DNA of 64,000 nucleotides. Origin: Propionispora vibrioides. Its GTDB lineage: Bacteria > Bacillota > Negativicutes > Propionisporales > Propionisporaceae. The first letter of the stretch is position 1. Each line of letters starts with the position of its first letter. The stretch covers positions 28,696 through 92,695 of the forward strand of contig NZ_FODY01000018.1 in NCBI RefSeq assembly GCF_900110485.1, in the 5' to 3' direction. The notes under the pieces are model-generated. The model worked only from the letters and a program-made list of their open reading frames with translations. It ran no database searches and was not told the origin of the DNA. This document shows, piece after piece, positions 17,495 to 26,308 of this stretch. The position numbers and the translations under genes are program-made.

Positions 17495-18478
17495 TTGAAA
17501 TATACGAAACAAGCGCCGATAAACTCCGGCTTTGGCCCCCAGACAACCGCCCAAGAAATCCTCAAGGGTTGTGACCTTACAGGGAAGATAGCTATTGTGA
17601 CAGGAGGGTATTCCGGTATAGGCCTCGAAACAACCCGTGCCCTGGCCAACGCAGGCGCCACCGTGATTGTGCCCGCCCGCTCGCCGGCAAAGTCCCTTAG
17701 AGCCTTAGAGGGAATCCCTCATATAGAACTTGAAAAAATTGATTTGATGGATTCTACATCCATTGATGATTTTGCTGCACGTTTTTTAGCTACCAACCGC
17801 CCGCTGCACATGCTTATTAATAGCGCCGGGGTGATGTTTACCCCGCTTAGGCGTGATTCACGCGGTTTTGAATCACAATTTTCAACAAATCATTTAGGAC
17901 ATTTTCAACTAACCGCAAGGCTTTGGCCAGCATTAGTAAGGGCACATGGCGCGAGAGTCGTTGCGCTTTCATCGCGCGGACACCGTCTCGGCAGTGTTGA
18001 TTTTGCTGACCCCAATTTTGAAAACAAGGAATATAACAAATTCACCGCCTATGCACAGTCCAAATCAGCAAACAGCTTGTTCGCACTCGAACTCGACAAA
18101 CGCGGCAGAGACTACGCTGTTCGGGCTTTTGCCGTGCATCCGGGCTTAGTGCCCGATACCGATTTAGGGCGCGATTTAGACCCCTCAGAGCTTAAACCGC
18201 AACCGGTGAAAAACTCGCAAGGACTTATCATCTCTGATGAAACTAACGCTCAATATAAGTCGGTGGAACAAGGGGCTGCGACCAGTGTCTGGTGTGCAAC
18301 AAGTACGCAATTAAATGACATGGGTGGCGTCTATTGTGAGGATTGTGACATAGCCATGGCGGTTGCCGCTGACAGTACCAGCCCGGTTGGCGTACGTCCA
18401 TGGGCAATTGACTCTCAACTGGCTCAACGACTATGGGCTTTGAGCGAAAAGCTCATAGGAATAAAATTTGAAATATGA
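17495..18478 (+). CDS. Short-chain dehydrogenase/reductase (retinol-dehydrogenase-like)
   Basis: A 327-aa SDR enzyme. The cofactor motif is TGGYSGIG (about 36-43), followed by NSAGV at about 109-113 and the catalytic YAQSK (Y about 188, K about 192). The start is TTG at 17495, because AGGAG lies ten bases before it and no ATG is suitably placed. It is longer than the usual 250 aa, like oxidoreductases related to retinol and WW-domain dehydrogenases. It follows the Crp-type regulator closely and probably shares its transcript. Substrate is unknown. Confidence 0.88.
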   Translation: MKYTKQAPINSGFGPQTTAQEILKGCDLTGKIAIVTGGYSGIGLETTRALANAGATVIVPARSPAKSLRALEGIPHIELEKIDLMDSTSIDDFAARFLATNRPLHMLINSAGVMFTPLRRDSRGFESQFSTNHLGHFQLTARLWPALVRAHGARVVALSSRGHRLGSVDFADPNFENKEYNKFTAYAQSKSANSLFALELDKRGRDYAVRAFAVHPGLVPDTDLGRDLDPSELKPQPVKNSQGLIISDETNAQYKSVEQGAATSVWCATSTQLNDMGGVYCEDCDIAMAVAADSTSPVGVRPWAIDSQLAQRLWALSEKLIGIKFEI

Positions 18479-18480
18479 GA

Positions 18481-18615
18481 TTATAAAGAGTCTTCGCACA
18501 CAACAACTTTACAGCTAACCTGTAAAGTCTCCATTGATTTATGGTTAGTCCCTTGATCAAACTCATCTAGGATTGCCAACTTTTCTTTACCTCGATATTG
18601 ACTCTTTCGGGGCAT
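18481..18615 (-). pseudogene. Transposase OrfA remnant (IS3-like N-terminus)
   Basis: The 44-residue frame starts MPRKSQYRGKEKLAILDEFD, which looks like the N-terminal helix-turn-helix start of IS3-type OrfA proteins, then loses similarity and stops. An SD (GGGGAG) precedes the ATG at 18615. It is far shorter than a working OrfA and has no OrfB partner, so I read it as a broken insertion-sequence gene. Confidence 0.5.
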
Positions 18616-18712
18616 GAAAATACTCCCCTTTCGGCAACAGGTTTTATATTTCTCCTGTCTACCTATCGGGGAGTCTAGGGAAGCACTGAGTGGGGATTTG
18701 ATTATAGTATAG

Positions 18713-19102
18713 TTAATCTTTATTGGGATATATGACTGAATTATTATGGGAATCACACCATATCTGCTCTTCACTAAGACTGGTTTCAATAAGCTCGACA
18801 GGCGCTCCCTCTACTTCAATGATGGCTACCCTATAGTTATCAAAAGGATAGTACGGTTCTAACAGTACAACTTTGCCTTCTATTGCCTTTTCAATACTAT
18901 CCACCTTAAACGCAATATGAGGTACACTCTGTACCAGCGGATGTAACGGGCAGCCTTCTTCAAAACGGTGCCACTGTATCCGGAATTCATTATGGCCAGC
19001 GGTCGTATACATCTTGAAAGTGGAACTATATCGTTCCCCTGCCTGTGGTTTATCGGTAGGAATTCCCATGTGATGGTATTCGTATGTAGCAGAATTTTTC
19101 AT
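18713..19102 (-). CDS. VOC superfamily protein
   Basis: A 129-aa single-domain VOC protein. YHHMGIPTDKP at the start and HPLVQSVPHIAFKVDSIEKA in the middle fit the paired beta-alpha-beta modules, and VEGAPVELIET near the end carries the expected glutamate. The start ATG follows AGGAGA. The gene lies 47 bp downstream of the secreted-protein gene at 19150 and may be cotranscribed with it. Function is not predictable beyond a metal-dependent or binding role. The C-terminus runs next to transposase debris, so a few terminal residues may be foreign. Confidence 0.78.
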   Translation of the reverse strand: MKNSATYEYHHMGIPTDKPQAGERYSSTFKMYTTAGHNEFRIQWHRFEEGCPLHPLVQSVPHIAFKVDSIEKAIEGKVVLLEPYYPFDNYRVAIIEVEGAPVELIETSLSEEQIWCDSHNNSVIYPNKD

Positions 19103-19149
19103 AATTGTTGTTCTCCTAGCTAAAATGAATTTCTACGATGGCTTTTCTC

Positions 19150-19632
19150 TTACTGCTCCCCATTATTGCCCGTATATGACAAGGGGCTTAACCAAAACCC
19201 TCCCACACGGACTTTATTGTTTTCTTTAACAAAAACGCTTCTGACCAAAACAGGTTTTTCACTTTGCGAAAAAGTAACCTTATAATAAACAGTCAGATAG
19301 GTTTCCCGGATTTCCAGGCTGACAAATTCCTTGGAAGCATAGGAACCAAATTTAGTCTGGATATCGTCCCGTATCTTCTTATATTCAGACTCCGGAATGA
19401 CATCCTTCATTTTTTGCGAAAAGTCCTTGCTAAATTTGCCGTAATTATCCTGATTAATCATTTGCAGTAAATTCTCCGTCATCGGATCGGCAAACTTTCT
19501 TATCTCATCCGTGTAGCTCCATTTCCCCAAATGATCTTGCCCCGCGTCTGCCGCTAAGCAGGGTACTACCCCCATAAGCCAGATAGCCGATACAACAACA
19601 AACATCCTTGCTATATAAATTACCCGTTTCAT
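19150..19632 (-). CDS. Secreted hypothetical protein, DUF3887/DUF4019-like
   Basis: A 160-aa protein with a signal peptide (MKRVIYIARMFVVVSAIWLM, cleavage after a small-residue stretch ending CLAADA). The mature part has an NTF2-like look: an N-terminal helix (TENLLQMINQDNYGKFSKDF), then strands and the end VRVGGFWLSP. This is typical of small exported proteins called DUF3887 or DUF4019. ATG 19632 is preceded by GGAGTG. It heads a possible two-gene unit with the downstream VOC gene. Role unknown. Confidence 0.7.
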   Translation of the reverse strand: MKRVIYIARMFVVVSAIWLMGVVPCLAADAGQDHLGKWSYTDEIRKFADPMTENLLQMINQDNYGKFSKDFSQKMKDVIPESEYKKIRDDIQTKFGSYASKEFVSLEIRETYLTVYYKVTFSQSEKPVLVRSVFVKENNKVRVGGFWLSPLSYTGNNGEQ

Positions 19633-19711
19633 ATCTTCACTCCTCCACATTTTTCATCAGCCGGTCCTGCTTCCGCCCTGCATACCCATGGATAACCAGC
19701 TAAGCAAAACC

Positions 19712-19875
19712 CTAGTACCTCATCTGCGTTAAAACGATAGTTATTTTTGCGAGGATTTTTTGCAATGCGAGGCGAAGGAGCCGCACAGATCGAGAATCTG
19801 TAAGGGGACGACAACGAAGCAGTGCGGAAAAAGACCGTAAAAATAGCAGAGTTTTTAATGCAGATGAGGTACTAG
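19712..19875. repeat. ~164-bp fold-back repeat, copy B
   Basis: The ends CTAGTACCTCATCTGC and GCAGATGAGGTACTAG are perfect 16-bp inverted repeats, and partial pairing continues inwards. Internal blocks GCGAGGATTTTTTG and GGAAAAAGACCG resemble GCGAGAGATTTTTTC and GGAAAAAGATCCG of copy A (7551-7713), although the outer arms differ. The centre holds a small stem (CAGAT, ATCTG). It lies in a long non-coding gap and has no coding frame. Same length and layout as copy A suggest one element family. Confidence 0.7.
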
Positions 19876-19913
19876 TCCTACCTTCTTATCATATATTTCC
19901 CAATAACGGCCAA

Positions 19914-19956
19914 AATCCTGCCAATCCATCAATAGATTGGCAGGATTCTCTTTTTC
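19914..19956. terminator. Terminator at the end of the glucitol-type PTS operon
   Basis: AATCCTGCCAATC (19914-19926) pairs with GATTGGCAGGATT (19935-19947). The T-run is stronger on the plus strand, but on the minus strand the hairpin follows the nagB stop by about 100 bp and is the only terminator candidate for that operon. Confidence 0.6.
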
Positions 19957-20062
19957 ATATAATACACGGCAACCTATAGCGCAATACCAACTTAGACTTG
20001 TCAACCAATGTCCTTTGGCTAATGTTTCATTCAAACTTCCAGCGTTTCCACTTTCCCGCCGC

Positions 20063-20809
20063 TTACTCAGTAAACCGGGAGCTTACCCCCACCTGCCGGG
20101 CCAACTCCCTGTCCAGGATCACCGTCACATCCCGGTGCAGCTTCAAGAGCGTGCAGGGTACCTGCGTGGTGACCTCGTCGCTGGTTAGCAGCTTCTGCAA
20201 TACAGCGGCCTTCTGGCTGCCGGTGGCCAGCAGTACGATCTTCCCGGCCTGCAGAATATTGCCCACGCCCATGGTGATGGCCGTCTTTGGCACCTCGGCC
20301 TCACTGGCAAAGAACCGGGCGTTCGCCTTAATCGTGGCCTCATCCAGCGTAGCCACATGCACCCCCGCCTGCAACACCTCGCCCGGCTCGTTAAACCCGA
20401 TATGCCCGTTCACCCCAACACCCAATAGCTGCACATCCCGTGGCCAGATCTCCAGGATACGGCTAAAGTTGGTGATCTCCGGCTGCACCAGTTGGCTGCC
20501 GGAAGGAATATAGGTATTCAGCGGATTGATATCCACATGGTCGAAGAAATATGTATCCATATAGTGACGGTAACTCTGGGGATGATCAGGCTTCAAGCCG
20601 ATATATTCATCCAGATTGACCGTCCGCACTTCTTTAAAGCTAACTAGTTGCTGCTTATACGCCTCCACCAAATGCGGATACACCCCTTGCGCTGTCCCGC
20701 CGGTTGCCAAGCCCAGACAAGCGTGCGGATTGGACTTAACGACGCTCAACAGTAGGTTAGCCGCTTCCCGGCAGGATGCTGCATACGAATCGGTGATAAT
20801 AATCTTCAC
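20063..20809 (-). CDS. nagB: Glucosamine-6-phosphate deaminase
   Basis: This cytoplasmic enzyme converts glucosamine-6-phosphate to fructose-6-phosphate and ammonia. The 248-aa protein shows GLATGGTAQGVYPHL (phosphate loop), TVNLDEYIGL and the catalytic LGVGVNGHIGFNEPG, plus IVLLATGSQKAAVL. The NGH form is usual in Gram-positive enzymes. GTG at 20809 follows AAGGAGGGA; an ATG eleven codons upstream has no SD. It is the last gene of the glucitol-type PTS operon, where a fructose-6-phosphate-forming deaminase is unexpected for sorbitol use. A hairpin (20830-20856) covers the gap to the dehydrogenase gene and may set its expression. The GXG and FNE motifs are intact, so it is likely active. Confidence 0.9.
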   Translation of the reverse strand: MKIIITDSYAASCREAANLLLSVVKSNPHACLGLATGGTAQGVYPHLVEAYKQQLVSFKEVRTVNLDEYIGLKPDHPQSYRHYMDTYFFDHVDINPLNTYIPSGSQLVQPEITNFSRILEIWPRDVQLLGVGVNGHIGFNEPGEVLQAGVHVATLDEATIKANARFFASEAEVPKTAITMGVGNILQAGKIVLLATGSQKAAVLQKLLTSDEVTTQVPCTLLKLHRDVTVILDRELARQVGVSSRFTE

Positions 20810-20890
20810 TGACGGTAGTCCCTCCTTATACCGGGCAGGCAATCCGCCTGCCCGGTGATTTATTGGTTAATGATTTTGTAATTTAATGGC

Positions 20891-21910
20891 CTAACTTATT
20901 CGAAAATCCCGCTGATATTTCTCTAAGATAGCCTCTACCCACTCCGCTGTAACCTCTTTGGCATTGCAGATCGAATAGCGGATATGCTGCACTCGGACAA
21001 ACTGGTTCAGCGTTAAGAGCGCCTGCCGGATATCGTCGATCGTAACCTGCAGTGCCTGGGGCCGGATATCAATCTCCGATCGTTGAATCAGCGACACCGC
21101 CCGTTCGTGCTGGTTATCCTGGAAAGCCGACATAAAGTAGACGCCCAGGCAGACCGCCTGACCGTGCAGGAACTGTTTGCCGGTGATCCGTTCCAGGTTC
21201 ATAAAGACGTTATGCTCCGAACCGTCTTCCCACATGGTATGCCGCATCCGGTAGCTGTGTTCGGCGATGCCTTTATAGGCCCGGACGATATAGCGCAGGC
21301 CCGGTTCTTGGTTCTTCACAATCTCACCCATATACTCGGCTAACAGCGCCAACATCTCCTGCGTCTCGTCATAGATTCGCTGGTCAAAAGCATGGGATTT
21401 GGTGATCAAAGCATTGATCTTCCAGTCGTAACTGGCCGTCAGGCAGCTTAATAAATCGCCGACACCGGACAAATTCAAATGCCTCGGTGCCTGCTCCAGG
21501 ATATCAAAATCAATCAAAATCTCCTTCGGCAGGATATCGCCTTCGTATTTAACCACATGGTCATAGCGGACGGCTGTCTTGTAGCAGAGAAAGGCGTTCA
21601 CTGACAAGGCGGTGGGCATTTGATAGAGCGGTACTTTATGAGCCGTAGCCCACAGCTTAGCCGCATCGGCAGCCATGCCGCCGCCCAGGCCCAATACCTG
21701 GTTAAAGCCTGATAAGGTTTTGACTTCTTCGTCCATGACCTTTTTCTCCATGGTAGTAACGAAATAGAGCTGAATCGCGTCTTGCCTAACCTGTCCTTTC
21801 AGCTTCTCCCAGATAACCGGATCGGTGACAATCAGCCAGTTTTCTTTACTGTCAGTTAAGGTTGTTAGCAGATTCCGGCCATAGGTGACCGGATATTTCT
21901 CCTGGTTCAT
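20891..21910 (-). CDS. Iron-type alcohol dehydrogenase of the glycerol-1-phosphate dehydrogenase family
   Basis: This 339-aa NAD(P)-dependent enzyme has the GLGGGMAADAAKLWA dinucleotide region (about 94-108), MPTALSVNAF, and metal-ligand stretches LSGVGDLLS, DGSEHNVFMNLE and LHGQAVCLGVY. These match AraM/G1PDH-like proteins, which reduce or oxidise phosphorylated polyols using Ni, Zn or Fe. It lies between GutM and NagB in a PTS operon, where a sorbitol-6-phosphate dehydrogenase would normally be expected. A phosphorylated polyol or amino-polyol is the likely substrate. Start ATG 21910, 31 bp after gutM. Confidence 0.82.
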   Translation of the reverse strand: MNQEKYPVTYGRNLLTTLTDSKENWLIVTDPVIWEKLKGQVRQDAIQLYFVTTMEKKVMDEEVKTLSGFNQVLGLGGGMAADAAKLWATAHKVPLYQMPTALSVNAFLCYKTAVRYDHVVKYEGDILPKEILIDFDILEQAPRHLNLSGVGDLLSCLTASYDWKINALITKSHAFDQRIYDETQEMLALLAEYMGEIVKNQEPGLRYIVRAYKGIAEHSYRMRHTMWEDGSEHNVFMNLERITGKQFLHGQAVCLGVYFMSAFQDNQHERAVSLIQRSEIDIRPQALQVTIDDIRQALLTLNQFVRVQHIRYSICNAKEVTAEWVEAILEKYQRDFRIS

Positions 21911-21941
21911 AAGCGTTTTATTCGTCTCCTTTATGTTGGTG

Positions 21942-22349
21942 TTAGACCGCCTGAGCGGCTTGCCGTGCCGCCAGTTTTCGTTCTACCTCTTCGGCGGCGC
22001 GAAGCTGGGCGGTCTCTTGTAAGTTCAGGCGTTCCCGCTGGCTATAATAAACCATCAGTTCCGAAATCTCACTAAAGGTAAACTTCTTATCCGGTACAAA
22101 ATCGGTACCAAGGCTGATGCCTTTCAAGCTATAGGCACTGCGGATACGTCCGCTGGAGTCGGCCAGGATCAGATAGTAAACCCGCCACCCCGTCCAGTGA
22201 CGGGCTATTCCACAGCCGCAGATACCTAACTTTTGTAGTCGCCCTAACGTGCGGGTAATCTTTTTCAGTTGGTAAATGCCGAGCAGTCCCTGCAGCAGGA
22301 TAAGGAGAAAGAGATAGACCAGCAGGGCTTCCAGGCTTAGGCTGTCCAT
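21942..22349 (-). CDS. gutM: GutM-like glucitol operon protein
   Basis: A 135-aa protein with one N-terminal membrane segment (about residues 8-27, ALLVYLFLLILLQGLLGIYQL) followed by a soluble part with GIARHWTGWRVYYLILADSS and YSLKGISLGTDF, which resemble E. coli GutM. GutM is an activator-type accessory protein of the sorbitol operon. Here no GutR is nearby; a divergent XRE gene takes the regulatory position. The location between EIIA and the dehydrogenase matches gut operons. The basic, glutamine-rich C-terminus extends past the E. coli length. Confidence 0.8.
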   Translation of the reverse strand: MDSLSLEALLVYLFLLILLQGLLGIYQLKKITRTLGRLQKLGICGCGIARHWTGWRVYYLILADSSGRIRSAYSLKGISLGTDFVPDKKFTFSEISELMVYYSQRERLNLQETAQLRAAEEVERKLAARQAAQAV

Positions 22350-22368
22350 ACGGCCTTACCTCCCTCCC

Positions 22369-22734
22369 CTACGCTTCCCGCTCAATAGCCAGAGTCTCGC
22401 CTACCCTCGCGGCCCTAGGTTTGCCGCCTGCCAGATGGATGCTGCCGGCCCAGGGAGTGGTAATGGCTCCGTCAAAGCGCAGCGAAATATGACCGAGATG
22501 GCGCAGGTTCTCACTGGCAACAGGACCTACGGCGGTAATGAAATACCGCTTCTCACCCAATACCAGATAATCCCCTACTTGAATGTCCGCTACCAAACCC
22601 GCCTGGGTTAATATCAGGCAATAATCCTTTAAGCCATCCGGGGCCTGGGGGTAAAAGGTGATTAGTACGTCGGTTTCGAGAAAGTCCAAGGCATAGGAAC
22701 CGATAGCTTGAATTACGGTGCGGTAGATATCCAT
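22369..22734 (-). CDS. srlB: PTS glucitol/sorbitol-type EIIA
   Basis: A 121-aa cytoplasmic EIIA of the glucitol class. GEKRYFITAVGPVASENLRH and LGHISLRFDG align with E. coli SrlB. In E. coli the phosphorylated histidine is in FIHCHGEL; at that place this protein reads LILTQAGL, with no histidine. The remaining histidines are in the RHLGH and SIHLAG stretches. Either another histidine takes the phosphate or this subunit does not work in the standard way. Operon position and length (121 against 123) are otherwise normal. ATG 22734. Confidence 0.85.
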   Translation of the reverse strand: MDIYRTVIQAIGSYALDFLETDVLITFYPQAPDGLKDYCLILTQAGLVADIQVGDYLVLGEKRYFITAVGPVASENLRHLGHISLRFDGAITTPWAGSIHLAGGKPRAARVGETLAIEREA

Positions 22735-22747
22735 AGTCTACTCCCTC

Positions 22748-23694
<947 letters not shown>

Positions 23695-24279
23695 TTACAG
23701 TAAAGGTTCCTCTATCGCCCCACCTAACTTCCTAGCCTCCAGCTTGTCCCAGTCGAGGCCCTTCTTACGGGCTAAGGCATGGGCGATCTTTTCCACGACA
23801 AACGCTTTTAAGGTCGTAGTAAACATGGCTAGAAAAAAGACACTGACCGCCAGCGGTCCGATGGGCAGGCCCAACTTCATTATCCCGTCGGCCACACCCA
23901 GCCAGGCGTATAGCTCGGCCGGATTGACATGAGGAAAGAAGCACATGAGCGGTGCCATGGTACTGCAGTTGACCGCTTCATAGTAGCCGGGCTTATAGCG
24001 CTCCGGCAAAAACCGCCCCATCAGAAAGGCGGTGGGATTGGAAAAGAAAAACGCCGACAGGTACGGCAGGAATAAGTAACGGACTAAAATCCGTTTCCCG
24101 GCCAGCCGCTGGGCCAGTCCCTCAATCCGGTCCTGGCCGACTAAGGCAATGATGGTGTTCATAATGGTCAGGGCAATCAACGCCGCCGGTAAAATCCCGG
24201 TGATCATGCCAACCAGTGTCTCCCCACCGGTGTTAATAAGCTTGATAAAACTCTCGCCGGTGGCAACTAAAAAATCCAT
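23695..24279 (-). CDS. srlA: PTS glucitol-type EIIC (SrlA)
   Basis: A 194-aa membrane subunit aligned along its length with E. coli SrlA: FIKLINTGGETLVGMITGIL, FLPYLSAFFFSNPTAFLMGRF, LPERYKPGYY, FPHVNPAELYAWLGVA and LGLPIGPLAVSVFF. It is the first PTS gene of the operon, behind a strong SD (AAAGGAGGAG) and a ~280-bp leader. With the split SrlE halves it forms the transport channel for a sorbitol-like polyol. The specificity is uncertain because the downstream enzymes are not the usual sorbitol set. Confidence 0.9.
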   Translation of the reverse strand: MDFLVATGESFIKLINTGGETLVGMITGILPAALIALTIMNTIIALVGQDRIEGLAQRLAGKRILVRYLFLPYLSAFFFSNPTAFLMGRFLPERYKPGYYEAVNCSTMAPLMCFFPHVNPAELYAWLGVADGIMKLGLPIGPLAVSVFFLAMFTTTLKAFVVEKIAHALARKKGLDWDKLEARKLGGAIEEPLL

Positions 24280-24540
24280 GGAAACTCCTCCTTTATTTCA
24301 AGGTTGGATTTACGAACGAGTGCGAAGGATACCGAGAGAATATGACAGAATAGTTTACGAAATTTGGTAGGTAGGTTATAATGAGAATGTGTTTTGTACT
24401 TTTTGTGCCTCCTTTTGGGCACAACGAACCAGGCAGTATCCTGCTTGCCGGCTGACGATACCGCTTGCTTGTTTGATCACCTCGCTTTCGGGGTTTAGTT
24501 TTTTGGGTCCATATTTTGCTAATCACCTCCTTTATTTTCT
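24280..24540 (-). other. Leader of the PTS operon with a possible small ORF
   Basis: The consensus promoter at 24569-24598 fires into this ~280-nt leader. Soon after the second operator comes AAAGGAGGTGAT, a near-full anti-16S match. A frame of about 77 codons (24293-24526, possible GTG or ATT start) reads through most of the leader and is rich in Lys/Arg (KTKPRKRGDQTSKRYRQPAS); an overlapping ATG opens only five codons (MDPKN). Several stems (for example GTGCC/GGCAC near 24407-24424) are present. A regulatory leader or a small basic protein are both possible. Confidence 0.3.
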
Positions 24541-24598
24541 GTCACCTTTTTGGTGACCCAATGATTATATTATACGTCACCAAAAAGGTGACAGTCAA
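24541..24598 (-). promoter_or_regulatory. Divergent promoter with twin XRE operators
   Basis: Two perfect 17-bp palindromes of the same half-site, GTCACCTTTTTGGTGAC (24541-24557) and GTCACCAAAAAGGTGAC (24576-24592), lie 35 bp centre to centre. On the minus strand TTGACT (24593-24598) and TATAAT (24569-24574) form an 18-bp-spaced promoter whose spacer is the second palindrome; the first covers the start-site region. This is a textbook repressor layout for the PTS operon. The adjacent XRE gene starts 17 bp to the right. Confidence 0.85.
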
Positions 24599-24608
24599 GA
24601 GGGATATT

Positions 24609-24839
24609 ATGTTTTCACAAGAAATTTTTTGTCAACGACTGCGAGACTTGCGACTCTCTCATAAACTAACTGCTGAACAATTAGGAAACGAATTCAACGT
24701 TTCTAAACAAACCGTTAGCCGTTGGGAATTAGGCGATAGGCTTCCCCCTCTTGATGTTGCTACTTCCTTAGCAGAGTATTTTGATGTTTCACTGGATTAT
24801 TTAGCCGGGTTAAGTAATAATCCGAAAAGTAATAAATAA
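24609..24839 (+). CDS. XRE-family repressor of the PTS operon
   Basis: A 76-aa single-domain regulator. LRDLRLSHKLTAEQLGNEFN, VSKQTVSRWELGDRLPPLD and LAEYFDVSLDYLAGL form the usual five-helix Cro/C1-type fold. ATG 24609 follows AGAGGGAT; upstream ATGs in the same frame lie within or beyond the operator and lack an SD. It is divergent from the glucitol-type PTS operon, with two perfect palindromic operators between them. It therefore likely represses both its own gene and the PTS operon. It has no ligand-binding domain, so the inducing signal must come from elsewhere, perhaps GutM or another protein. Confidence 0.85.
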   Translation: MFSQEIFCQRLRDLRLSHKLTAEQLGNEFNVSKQTVSRWELGDRLPPLDVATSLAEYFDVSLDYLAGLSNNPKSNK

Positions 24840-24962
24840 TATATTACTAAAAATTAAAGCCCAAACCACTGCAACCTTTGCACGTGATTTGAGCTTTACT
24901 ACTATGTTTCTTAAACTATTTTCTATATAAAACAGAAACAGATTCCCTGTCCCCTGTTATAT

Positions 24963-25085
24963 ATATCGCAAAGCCATGTATTGGGTGATAAAGCCTATGG
25001 AACCAAGGAAATTCTGGATTATATCCAATGTCAGGATAGCGAATATACGATTCCACCAAAAGCGAATAGTGTGAATCCATTTTAG
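24963..25085 (+). pseudogene. DDE transposase remnant (IS5/IS1182-like)
   Basis: The translated stretch VLGDKAYGTKEILDYIQ and SEYTIPPKANSVNPF matches the catalytic-domain part of IS5-type transposases, where GDKAYG holds the second Asp of the DDE triad. It stops soon after, and there is no upstream or downstream remainder with an open frame, though TTGACTTCCATTGCTATTTT after the stop still resembles transposase DNA. The rest of this ~350-bp gap between XRE and the next gene holds nothing else I can support. Confidence 0.55.
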
Positions 25086-25196
25086 CATTCATTTACTTGA
25101 CTTCCATTGCTATTTTGCTCAAGTAGGAGGCCCTTCTCGATTTTATAAACAAGCCTTAGTAAAAAGCGGAATTATATATTAAAAGGGGGAAGGAAA

Positions 25197-26024
25197 ATGA
25201 AGAATAGCTTTTCAGGGAAAATAAGCGAATATACCAAAGGTCATATTAAAAAGAATCCCAGATATTTTTTATGCGCAATAGTACTATTATTATTATTAAT
25301 TAGTGGTTCAGCAATTAACAATCATATTAAAGAATCCAAAATGAAGCAATTATACCAAGAGATTTTTTTATTATACTCGGACAAAGACTATGACAAAGCA
25401 AAGAATGCTATTAACCATTACAAAGAGATGTACTCCTATGGAAATAATAGTATTCAATTGAATGAAATAAATGAAATGTCTAAAAAAATAAAGGAGATAG
25501 AAGACCAACATGAGCTTTTTCTAAAAGCTAAAGGATATTTAAGCAATAATCAGCTTAAAGAGGCCGAAACCGCCATGTCGCAATACATAAACAGTTATCC
25601 AGGCGGTGCAGATATTAATGAAGCTAAAGAAATATATCTAAAACAATTAGCCCAAGTAAAAAAAGAGAAGGAAGAAGAGCAAGCTAAACATCAAGAGAAA
25701 CTAGCTAAAGAAAAAGCTGAAAAGGAAGCCGCACTCCGTGATTATTCGGCCACTATTGTCGATAATAGGCCTGGTAATCAGTTCATTTCATTAGCAATCT
25801 ACATTCCTAATCCAAGCAATGAAAAATACAAAATCGCAATCGACCAGTTTAGAAAACAATCTAGTGGATGGATGTTTATGATTCGATTTGTAAATAATCA
25901 AAGTTATAAATTTTCTCGTGAAAAAGAACTAGAAGATATGGTTGATGCAGTATATGCATCAACCACCCATAAACTGCAAATTTTTGATTCAAAAGGAAAT
26001 GAAATCGAAACTATATCATACTAA
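25197..26024 (+). CDS. Membrane-anchored coiled-coil protein of unknown function
   Basis: A 275-aa protein with a basic N-terminus, one transmembrane helix (about residues 24-41, YFLCAIVLLLLLISGSAI) and a helical region with TPR-like pairs (MKQLYQEIFLLYSDKDYDKA). Next come a charged coiled coil (about 155-185, KKEKEEEQAKHQEKLAKEK) and a C-terminal beta-rich domain (about 190-275). No family is recognised. An N-in anchor would put the coiled coil and C-domain outside the cell. AAGGGGGAAGG precedes ATG 25197, and a terminator at 26117 ends the unit. Higher AT content than neighbouring metabolic genes suggests an accessory gene. Confidence 0.75.
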   Translation: MKNSFSGKISEYTKGHIKKNPRYFLCAIVLLLLLISGSAINNHIKESKMKQLYQEIFLLYSDKDYDKAKNAINHYKEMYSYGNNSIQLNEINEMSKKIKEIEDQHELFLKAKGYLSNNQLKEAETAMSQYINSYPGGADINEAKEIYLKQLAQVKKEKEEEQAKHQEKLAKEKAEKEAALRDYSATIVDNRPGNQFISLAIYIPNPSNEKYKIAIDQFRKQSSGWMFMIRFVNNQSYKFSREKELEDMVDAVYASTTHKLQIFDSKGNEIETISY

Positions 26025-26116
26025 ATTATGCAAGGGGGACCGCTTGCGTATTCTACGCGAACAATCAGGTATTTCTGGTAAGGCACATAGCATGTGGTAT
26101 TCGGCTTACGCAAAAA

Positions 26117-26160
26117 AAACCAGCGTTCAAAATAAAGCTTTATTTGATCGCTGGTTTTTC
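26117..26160 (+). terminator. Terminator of the coiled-coil protein gene
   Basis: AAACCAGCG (26117-26125) pairs with CGCTGGTTT (26149-26157), with an inner stem and a trailing T-run. It belongs to the same AACCAGCG hairpin group as the one at 15390. Confidence 0.75.
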
Positions 26161-26308
26161 AGTTTTTCTTCTTTATATACAGGAAATAAATACCACAATA
26201 GTTAATACAATAAAAATTAGAAAAATGAGGAAAATAACTTTATTTTGACTAATAAATCTCAATTCCAATAGAATCAATACACTATTGGAATGTGGAAGGA
26301 TTGGTTGT

